From Incurvaria masculella (lineage: Eukaryota > Arthropoda > Insecta > Lepidoptera > Incurvariidae): a stretch of DNA of 64,000 bases. Below, in pieces: positions 55,878 through 64,000 of this stretch. The notes beneath the pieces were generated by a model that saw nothing but the letters and a program-made list of their open reading frames with translations, ran no database searches and was not told where the DNA came from. The stretch covers positions 19,796,001 through 19,860,000 of the forward strand of contig OX335649.1 of the NCBI GenBank assembly GCA_946894095.1, read 5' to 3'. Both the position numbers and the translations under genes were made by a program. Numbering within the stretch: position 1 is the stretch's first letter; the number at the start of each line of letters is the position of its first letter.

Positions 55878-56460
55878 AAAATATAAAACTTGGTTGTCAG
55901 CGATTTCGAAATTGCTCCCTTAGCACAGAATAACTCATATGTCTTAGCTTGCAAGAATTACGATCGAAAATCCAACACCGTTTTTGTATGGAATTCCGAT
56001 ACTATCTATCTTTCGTGAATTAAAGGCAACCTCGTGTGGTACCCTGGTGTGATTAAGTAAACTGAGCAATCCAATATTTTTATATTTACTAATCAATATT
56101 TATAATTTTCTTGCGCTCATTCAACAATTCGCTACATTTTCAAGCGCGTTCTAACGCATATAAATCAATTCAGAGTAGACTGTTTCGGAAGGCTCAGAAC
56201 AGATGATGGTCGGCTCGGGAATCATCTCGTGCACCGTGTCCCATAAACCGCTTTACGTAAAACCGTTTTACGGAACAGAATCCAATTTTATAATTTTGCT
56301 GCTATTATGTCGGTAAAATACGTGGGCTTCGAAGACAATGAAGTTTGGCTAATAACGAAATATGGAGACTCCGTTGGCAATTGTGAATTGTCAATTGAGA
56401 CTGGGGGACACTCTCTTTCGTTCTCGTGTTGGTTTCTTTGTAATGTGTAACCTCTGTAAA
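55878..56460. other. Intergenic, nothing recognised
   Basis: No feature seen. Confidence 0.4.
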
Positions 56461-56852
56461 ATGGCATAAATGGCCAATACCACACAACTACTGCCTTGAT
56501 ATTAGCCCAATACACCACATTTCCGAAATAATGTCATGCTATGCCAGGACCTTCCCTCTATGGGCACGGCTACATTGAACTGGATGCAAAAAACGGACAA
56601 TTTTTCGTTGCCGCTTCAACCATAATTTCGCTCGATGCGGTGTTACCAACTCGGCTGGGCTCAAAGCTACCAACTAGTAGGGGAAGAGGACCTACAATGA
56701 GTTCCGAAACATGGAAAAGCTCGCATTCGTAATAAAATGCACTTAATATCCAACTCAGAAAGAGAAAGAAAGTGGTTCATGACCGGGGTAAGGATTTAAA
56801 CATATGACCTTTCGCACGAAAGGCATGTCCCCTAGTCCCTACACCACGAGCT
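56461..56852 (-). mobile_element. SINE with tRNA-derived head, second copy
   Basis: Shared body, then the same subtype-specific linker as 40094-40496 (GAAAGAGAAAGAAAGTG region), then a tRNA-like head with a B-box-like GTTTAAATCC and an A-box-like TGGTGTAGGG (read on the minus strand). No poly-A preserved. The head differs from that of 40094-40496, suggesting a different tRNA source or strong divergence. Confidence 0.75.
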
Positions 56853-57282
56853 GTCCTATAATATGGATAATTATAATTAGTAATTTATTACCTTCAGATG
56901 AAAACTTATTAGACTGGTATGTTCATGCTCATAAGGTGTTATGGAATGTTCGTCAAAAATATGTGTGTAAGTTTTGGGATCAGTTTCTGTAAAAAAAATT
57001 TAAAAGGTCATTCAGTATATTTATTCTTATTTTTTATTATAACTAGAGAACCCTGGGAGCTTGGGGATCAAATATTAACGCCTGCGCAGGTAACACGATG
57101 AACCAATATTTGTATATAGCCTTACGGTAATGTCAGTTCAGTCAAGGGTTTCTTCGGAGTTTTCCATCGTGTTACAATACCGAATAACGCATGCACCGGG
57201 TCGGGTTTGAACCTGGTCCTTTCGGGGCGATGAATCACAATAATTGCAACGTAATTACTAGTAAAAGTAATTTCATTCATAT
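56853..57282. other. Intergenic, possible tRNA-like fragment
   Basis: 57195-57240 has a T-arm-like GGTTCAAACCC on the minus strand (GGACCAGGTTCAAACCCGAC) but no complete tRNA. Otherwise nothing recognised. Confidence 0.35.
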
Positions 57283-57297
57283 GATGATAAAGAACTT
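57283..57297. repeat. LINE target site duplication, 3' side
   Basis: GATGATAAAGAACTT, repeated exactly at 62656-62670. The last two T may belong to the poly-A tail. Confidence 0.9.
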
Positions 57298-57412
57298 TTT
57301 TTTTTTTTTTTTATCTTTATTATTTTTAGGACTTTTTAAGCTAAGCCTATGCCAGTCCCATAGTGCCTTTAAAACATAATACAAGGAAACAAATAAAAAG
57401 AGCCACTAACCC

Positions 57413-60400
57413 CTAAGAATCCCTTAGAGATAAAGACTCTTTTACAAAACCTAACATAATAATAAAATCCTCACTATTAGGTTGACATAACACACTATGC
57501 ATTTTAAAGAAAAGGTTAATCCTGTCAGTTTTAAGTAATACTTGTAATTTTCTTCGAAGGTGCGCGTTCCGTTCACATTCTACTAAAATATGATATAGGT
57601 CTTCTTCTTTTGTGCAATGTTGACAATTTGGACTTTCCTTCTTTTTCATAAGAAATAAAAATTTGTTTAGTGGGATATGTCCGGAGCGAAGTCTGTGTGC
57701 CATTACAATCTGAGTTCTAGTAAGGCGTGATGATTCAAACCATGGAATTGGTGGTGGTTCCGATTGTAGTGTTTTATACCATATGCCTTTCTGTAGAGAA
57801 CGGTCATCAAAATGCTCCTTCCACATTCCTTTGCAGTGAGCTTTAGCATCGGATAAGCGATCCATGCAATATAATTTACAGTCAACTGTCGGACAATCAA
57901 TAATTATAGCCTCCTTAGCCAGTCTATCTGCTATTTCATTGCCGGTTATCCCGACATGGGAGGGAATCCATTGCAGTGACAAGGTTCTATTTGATGTAAC
58001 AAAATAATTAATACTATTTAAGATATCATACGAGATAGATCTTCCCTTGGCACCTCTTGCACAGCTTATCAAATGTTGTAGTGCGCTCTTACAGTCTGTA
58101 AAAATTACAACTTTTTGTTCACTGGTCGATGATGCATAAGACAGAGCCTCTGATATTGCAATTAACTCGGCTGTCATTATTGGAACCTTTTCATTAATTT
58201 TAAATTGCATCCCGGTTTTGCTTTGTGGTTCCCAAAATGCCACACCGGTTCCAGAGCCATCCTTGGAACCGTCTGTATATACGTGATAGAATGTGTTATA
58301 TTTACTTGTTATTAAAAGTTCTGTTTTCGTTTTCAGTTCGTTGGTGCGGCTTTGTTTCTTCGATTTTTCTATTTCCGGAATACATGTAGTTACACATTCT
58401 TTAATAGGAATTTTGGTTACCCAGACATCCAAGCAAACATTTTTAAAACTAGATGTTTCTCAACGTCGTAGTCTTTCATAATTTCATGACATTTTACCAG
58501 CAACGGGATTTTCCTATTTATCCAATATCCGTATCCTTTGATTAAATATAATTCATGAAGCAGCGCAATGATAGGATTATCTGATCGAGATATTGATCGC
58601 AAATAATATTTTGAGGCTAAGTATTGTCGACGAATATATAAAGGGTAAATACCTAATTCAGTCTCCATGACATGGGTTGGAGTAGTTTTGATAAATCCAC
58701 CGCAAATTCTTAGTGCTCTGTTCTGGAAAACATTTAATTTATCAATATGAGTTTGAGCACAGTTGTCAAAAAGAAAGGATCCATACTCTAAGCGGCTGCG
58801 AATCAGTGCAATGTATAATCGTCGCAAGTGTATAGGGTGAACACCCCAAGCAGAGCCAGCTAAAATTTTCAAAACATCCAGGTATTTAATAGCTTTGGCC
58901 TTCATTTAATTTATATGTTTTCCCCATCGAAGGCCTTGGTCTAGCCACATTCCTAAAAATTTAAAATTTGATACTTTTTCAATTCCTGATCCGTTAACAT
59001 GGATATTAATGTTGTTCTTTCTACAACCCCTTGCAAAAATACATAGTTTCGATTTTGGAGGTGAAATGTCTAGTCCAATATCTAACAGAAGCGATACCAT
59101 AGTTTGCAATGCCCGCTCAATACATGAAGATGCATGTTGCAAGTTTTGACAGGTTATGTACATAATGAAGTCATCTGCATATTGTAACACTCTGATATTT
59201 TCCAAATTCTTACAAACTTCAATTGTTATTAAATTAAATAATATTGGAGACATTGGATCACCCTGAGCCAGGCCTCTGTTGCAGCTTCTCGATATGAACT
59301 TATTATTGTCTACTAGAATTAGCAAATGTCTTTCTTTAAGAAAGTTCCAAATATATTGACAAACAAATTTACCCATTTTAAGGTTTTTGAGAAAATTTAT
59401 AAGAACTGTGATATTCACATTATTGTACGCATTTTCTATATCCACAAAACATGCTAAAGTTGGTTCATTTATAGTCTGCCCAATCTGTATATTCGTGACT
59501 AATCTGGAGATATTATCTAAACATGATTGTCCACGCCTGAAACCCACTGTAGCACTTGATAGTAAATTATTTCGTTCGGTGAACCATTCAATCCGTTTTG
59601 TGACCATAAGGTTAAGCATCTTACATGGGCAAGAAATTAGAGAAATGGGTCGCAGAGAAGAAGTCAAACGTGGGTCTCTACCTGGCTTAGGGATAGCAAT
59701 TACTCTTATTTGTCTCCACTGGGTTGGTATGATACCTATTTGCCAAATTTTGTTATAAATTTGTAGAAGCAAAATTTTTCCGACATCAGGAAGATTACTT
59801 ATCATAGAATACGTAACATTGTCCATTCCGGGTGCAGTGTCCGTATGTTTAAGCACATTTTCTAATTCTGCCACAGAAAAGTCCACATCCAAAGTATTTG
59901 GGAGATCTTCAAATAAAAGCACTGGGTCTGAAACTGTATCCGGAGCCAGGCTGCAAAGAAGTTCTTCACCTCGTTTTTCGTCAATGTGCGCTGTACTGAC
60001 ACGGGTGCCTTTAACCCAACGCATCTTGCGCCACATATCAGATAACGTTGTTTCCCCATCAACACTGCTACAAAATTCAGTCCAGCCTTTTCTACTAGCA
60101 TTTTTAATTTCTTGTCGAGCTTTTGATATTTTTCTTTGAAAAATGTCATAGTTATTTGGAGTAGCATTACGCCTGACATTAGACAAAGCGAGCCTTCTTT
60201 CAGCTACGTTCTTTGATAGGCCGCTGTTCCACCATGGCTTCGGACGAAATCTTGATTGTGGCTTATTGTTAAATTTTATCCATGGTATGCTACAGTCGGC
60301 TGCATTTTCAATTTTAGACAGTAATAAGTCATATGAACTTTGTATATCATCTGGTAAAATGATGCCGGCAAGTGATTTCTCTAAAGTTGTGCAGTATTTG

Positions 60401-61134
60401 TTCCAATCAGCTTTTTTCAAATTTCTAGTTTTTACAGAATTTTCTGAGTAGTCTAAGTCCGTTGTTATTTTTATCATTATATGGTCACTCCCAAAGGATT
60501 CATTGATGGTTTTCCACCTGCATGGTAAGGCTAGGTCTATAGTACAAAATGATATGTCCGGTGAAGAGCGTTGAAAACGGTTGTTTACCATTTTTATTCT
60601 TGTATGGCTGCCATCATTCATAGAAATAAATCTATGATCTAAACAGGCTTGGTGAATAATTTCTCCTCTTGTGTCGATTTTGTGGGACCAATTAGTGTGA
60701 TGAGCATTAAAATCACCTGCAATAATTGTTCCTGTGCGCCACTGAGAAAATATAAGATCCCATTCTATCTGTGTGGTATGTTTTCCTGGCGCGCAGTATA
60801 CAAGAAGAACATTTTTAATCGGTGAAGAGTTAAGTAATTCAATACCAATTAGTTCAATATCAGGATTATTATTTCTTGCTAGTAGATTTCGAGTCTGTAT
60901 AGATTTATGGGTTATAATGCAAATGCCACCATATCCATCGGGACGATCCTTTCTAAATACATTATATCCATTCATTCTGAATATATCCTGTTCACCCAGC
61001 CAAGTTTCGCTAATAAGAGCTATGTGTATTTTTTCTTGATAACATAATTGATCCAATTCTATCCTCTTCGGTTTTAAACTATTCGCGTTCCATTGGATGA
61101 TGTTAATATAATTTATATTATTGACTATCGGCAT
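57413..61134 (-). pseudogene. LINE ORF2: endonuclease, reverse transcriptase, RNase H
   Basis: Starts at the ATG 61134 and once encoded about 1,240 residues for target-primed reverse transcription. Residues 1-230 are an APE-type endonuclease: N16 and N18 in QWNANS, E43 in SETW, GDFNAH (140-145), D193 in SPDIS, and D217-H218 in GSDH. The RT follows at about 440-710, with AQGDPMSP and the catalytic YADD at 652-655. A TAA at 58908-58906 interrupts after residue 742; the same frame then continues for 162 codons. Near 58440, in a short A run, the frame shifts by one, and the last 339 codons (58432-57413) encode an RNase H with D54, E89, D113 and D169, and HVGITGNEIADRLAKEA. It ends with a CX2C...H...C zinc-like motif (CQHC, YHILVEC). 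All three domains are otherwise well preserved. Confidence 0.9.
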
Positions 61135-61244
61135 TTACGGAAAATAGTTTAAAAATTGTGCCATCACTTATCCATCCCATTGCCAACTTGGTAATCTCTT
61201 TTATTACAATTTGTGCGATCTCCATAATTTTTTCTCCCCATTCT

Positions 61245-62581
61245 TTACGTGACGACAGTATTATTTCTTGTATTCGTATAGCAATTCTCTGTAAATATTC
61301 CGTTTTTTTTGTTTTCTTCTAATTTCTGTTGATTATTGTTTTCGTTACAAGCGCGACTTGTTCCCGCATTATTTTGTGATTCATTTATTTTATTTTTCAC
61401 TACACTCGCATAGTCTTTCTTAGATCGTAGAATCGGAGCAAATTTCTTCTGCTGTATCGGGGTTTCTGAAGGAATGGGGGGCCGGGAATATGCAACAGCA
61501 GTGGGTTGTGCGATGGAGTTGAACTGGAAAGGTATAGTGGGAGTCTTGAGTAAGGGATATTCTTCAGTCGTGAGAGTTTCCTTGGATGTTGAAGCTATGG
61601 CATTGAGGTTGGTGCTTGAGTTTGCCGATTTTTTAGCTTTAGTGAACTTCTCTAATGCAATTTTATATGTACAATTGCATTCAGACATTATACTGCGGAT
61701 TTCTTTTTCCTTTATGTAAATCGGGCACGATTTATCTAGAGACATGTGGTTACCTTGGCAGTTCAAGCACCTATGATCCAATGTAATGCAGTTTTCGTGT
61801 GCTCCTCCACATTTGGGGCAAAGTTTTTTGCCCGTAGGACAAACCTTAACAGTGTGTCCGAAGCGCCAGCATCCAGAGCACTGGGTCACCGGAAATGTAT
61901 AAGGCTCGACCTTGCACCTGCTGTTGTAGGCAGAAACATATTTGGGGAGTTCAGCACCTCTAAAACAAATCCTAACTGCCTCACTTTCATGCCACTCTCC
62001 AAACTGTATCTTCTTCATTAGACGTTTGACAGATATTATTTCAAGTTCTGAAGTTATGATTTCCATTAACTCAGCCTCGTGTATGTCTATATCGATGTTC
62101 TTTATGACACCAAACGAGTAAGGAACTTCGTTTACTGAGACACATATTATTCTTTTTTCTTTCAAAAATGAACTCTCTGTAAGCTTCTTTACTCCTTGTT
62201 CTGTCGCGCAGTGTACGACAACTTTGTAAGGATTCACATATTTTATCTTAGTAATTTCCGGAACATTCGCTTCTTTCAGCAACTTCGCTAGTCCGATTTG
62301 CTTAGGAAGCTTGTCCTTGCTCGTAATATGTACTTGCCGGGTTAAGTCGTGATCATGTTTGGTCGTTTGTGAGATGGTCTTTTTGCCTTTTTTTCCACGG
62401 TAGCCCATTCCACTTCTCCAGAAGGATCCGTGGGGCATGGCCGCTTCTCTCCCACACTTCGCTGGTTATGACTTGATTCCTGTTCCATGTAAGAAGTGTT
62501 TTCATCTTTATTCGTCACCACCAGATCATCATCAAAGGTATCTGGAGGGGTTCGGAAGCTCTCAGCGTCGTCACGGTTCAT
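61245..62581 (-). pseudogene. LINE ORF1: gag-like nucleic-acid-binding protein
   Basis: Starts at ATG 62581 and ends at 61245, about 445 residues. The RNA-binding chaperone of the element, expected in the cytoplasmic ribonucleoprotein. After a basic, low-complexity N-terminus, a central RRM-like region has PYSFGVIKNIDIDI and ISVKRLMKK. Then come zinc knuckles: CSGCWRFGHTVKVC (CX2CX4HX4C), CPKCGGAHENC and CLNCQGNHMSLDKSC. A Ser/Pro-rich C-terminus follows. The frame changes once between 62438 and 62342; the likeliest site is a run of seven A near 62385-62395, because both frames read GKK/EKK-type sequence there. Downstream of that the frame is open to the stop. Confidence 0.88.
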
Positions 62582-62655
62582 TTACGATACTTTTCAGAAA
62601 AATTGAAAAAAATAAGCAAAATTTTCAGTCCTATCACTTTGACGTTTTTCTGACA

Positions 62656-62670
62656 GATGATAAAGAACTT
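62656..62670. repeat. LINE target site duplication, 5' side
   Basis: Exact copy of 57283-57297; marks the true 5' end of the element. Confidence 0.9.
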
Positions 62671-62867
62671 ATTTAGTTTTTATTTTCTCTAACATTATTA
62701 AATAATATCTGCTTTGTGATTGTTTGGTTATCATTTTAATGTCATTATTTTTATAATAACTCTTATTCTTATTCATACGTTTGCGTTGTGGTTATATTAT
62801 TGTATTTGTTTTTTTGGTTATGATTGTTTAATTTTTTTCGTAAGTTAGCAATTAATTTGTACATGTT
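62671..62867. other. Intergenic, nothing recognised
   Basis: AT-rich. No feature seen. Confidence 0.4.
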
Positions 62868-63013
62868 CCCCGTCACTAATAAACCTAGATCATCGTCTGA
62901 ATAGTTATACATTGTTTTGTCCCTTTCTCTCGAATTCTAAACTACAGTTCAATGCAAAGGCCAAACATTGCATAACTATTCAGATGATGATCTTAATTTA
63001 TTAGTAACAGGGG
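62868..63013. mobile_element. Foldback MITE, 146 bp
   Basis: CTGAATAGTTATACATTG on the left and CATTGCATAACTATTCAG on the right are inverted; the outer arms CCCCGTCACTAATAAA and TTTATTAGTAACAGGGG-like also pair. About 47-bp arms. Confidence 0.75.
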
Positions 63014-63283
63014 TTGTGTTTGTCCTTAATTGTAGATAGTTTCGGTGTGGTTTTTCTTTCTTATAGTATTTGTAAATGTAAGAAACGATTCCATGTGGAC
63101 GATCCTTTAAATGAAAAATAATAATAAAAAAAAAAACTTATAAAGGGCACCTATTCAAAAACATACGAGTGACTTTAGATCGCTACTAATAATTATTGTT
63201 TTTTTTTATATACATATTTTACGTTTATCCTTATGTTGTTCTTGTAAGCTGAAGTATTGATTAATTAACTACTTAAATTTGAA
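63014..63283. other. Intergenic, nothing recognised
   Basis: AT-rich. No feature seen. Confidence 0.4.
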
Positions 63284-63762
63284 TTAAGGGCCTGGTACTA
63301 GCCAAATCGCAAAGTTAGACGAGGCACCCCAAGTTAACTAACTAAGTCTGACGATTATAAGTGTCATCCTTACAATATATGATTCCTTGTCTAGGAATCG
63401 AATTATTTTCGTTAATGTATGTTTCCTTTTTCTATACAAAATACATTGCGGAAACGGTGTCCATTTCCGAACTTTTTTGACTAAATTTAGAAATCTAAAA
63501 GCAAATGGAATTTTTTGTTTATGCATATATGCTGTTTTTGCTTATATCTAGAAATCGAATTACTTTCAGATTTCTAATGAGAAAAATCAACTTTTTTATT
63601 TTTATTATTATATAAATAAATGATGGAATAAAAAAATATTAACAATCCATTATCAGTCTGAAGTTCTATTTGGATTTGCTGAAGCGTTTCACTACATATT
63701 ATTACATTTGTTAAAAAGTGCATTTTTATGGCGCGAGTAGTTGGCTAGTCCTAGCGCCTTAA
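63284..63762 (-). mobile_element. TTAA MITE family B, copy 2
   Basis: 479 bp between TTAA sites, inverted relative to 41004-41507. It lacks the extra palindrome of copy 1 and probably keeps the ancestral sequence there. Confidence 0.85.
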
Positions 63763-64000
63763 GTTTTAAACTTATTTTGTGACTGGCAAAGTATGTTTGC
63801 CCGTTCTTATATGCATGGAAAGAGGGCATGCGACATTTATAATTTTGACATAGACCTAGCATAACGATTCTTGACACGTTTAAGTGTAGGTTATGTACCT
63901 ATGAATGCAATAAATAATGCAATACAATACTCTCGTCCTCCCATGCTCGCTGGGCTGAGCGTACGTCCCACGAGGTGGTTTCGTAAGTGCGGTGCGTTAG
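63763..64000. other. Intergenic, nothing recognised
   Basis: No feature seen up to the window edge. Confidence 0.4.

Larger units (their letters stand above)
57298..62655 (-). mobile_element. Full-length I-like non-LTR retrotransposon
   Basis: 5,358 bp with a 15-bp target duplication, a 74-base 5' leader, ORF1, a 110-base gap, ORF2 (endonuclease, RT, RNase H) and a 3' UTR of about 100 bases with poly-A (plus-strand T at 57296-57312). The RNase H domain places it with the I superfamily (I, Nimb, Outcast or LOA type), not with Jockey or CR1. Full length, but inactivated by one stop and two frame changes. Confidence 0.92.

Noticed and set aside
57195..57240. tRNA gene beside the LINE insertion
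   Set aside because: Only a T-arm-like GGTTCAAACCC; no cloverleaf can be drawn.
62436..62438. ATG at 62438 as the ORF1 start
   Set aside because: ORF1 most likely begins at 62581; the 62438 ATG only opens the downstream frame because of a frame change.

Overview
This is insect DNA, most likely from a moth or butterfly, and almost everything recognisable in it is transposon-derived. The reasons are short interrupted reading frames, a mariner element flanked by TA, CR1/RTE/I-like non-LTR retrotransposon remains, a Penelope-like fragment, many TTAA-flanked and foldback MITEs, and a dispersed repeat built on GGGTTCCGTACC that I associate with Lepidoptera. I found no host protein-coding gene, tRNA gene, rRNA gene or CRISPR array that I could defend. 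The lepidopteran assignment is an inference from repeat content, not from a marker gene.

Layout. 1-8139 is intergenic DNA with SINE and MITE fragments, a 193-bp inverted repeat, a degenerate minisatellite, and the 3' tail of a LINE ending in TTTGA repeats. 8140-23041 and 23042-37987 are two head-to-tail copies of the same segment of about 14.9 kb. They match in every part I compared except for a 44-bp stretch present only in copy 2 (24859-24902). Each copy carries an intact 358-codon mariner transposase between matched terminal repeats, a CR1-like reverse transcriptase remnant, a Penelope-like GIY-YIG remnant with a hammerhead-like motif over its stop codon, two related inverted-repeat elements, and several SINE fragments. 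37988-57282 is a mosaic of SINEs, a TTAA-flanked MITE family (four near-complete copies here and a fragment at 2479-2760), a cluster of foldback elements holding eight TGACGTCA palindromes, and a local 340-375 bp direct repeat. 57298-62655 is one full-length I-like non-LTR retrotransposon on the minus strand with a 15-bp target site duplication. It has ORF1 (gag-like), ORF2 (endonuclease, reverse transcriptase, RNase H) and a poly-A tail, but is broken by a stop codon and two frame changes. 62671-64000 holds two more MITEs.

The most interesting biology is a SINE family with two alternative heads on one shared body. Copies at 1496-1877 and 51992-52375, with fragments elsewhere, begin with a piece of 5S rRNA that keeps the internal promoter blocks. 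Copies at 40094-40496 and 56461-56852 carry a tRNA-like head on the same body. Other points of note are the very young tandem duplication, the Penelope ribozyme candidates, the CRE-like palindromes inside a foldback MITE, and a 49-nt perfect palindrome that looks like a template-switch event when compared with its paralogue.

Mobile elements here act in cis or trans rather than as a pathway. The mariner copies could be self-sufficient. The LINE and Penelope remnants are broken. The SINEs and MITEs need enzymes encoded elsewhere; no TTAA-specific transposase is present in this window.
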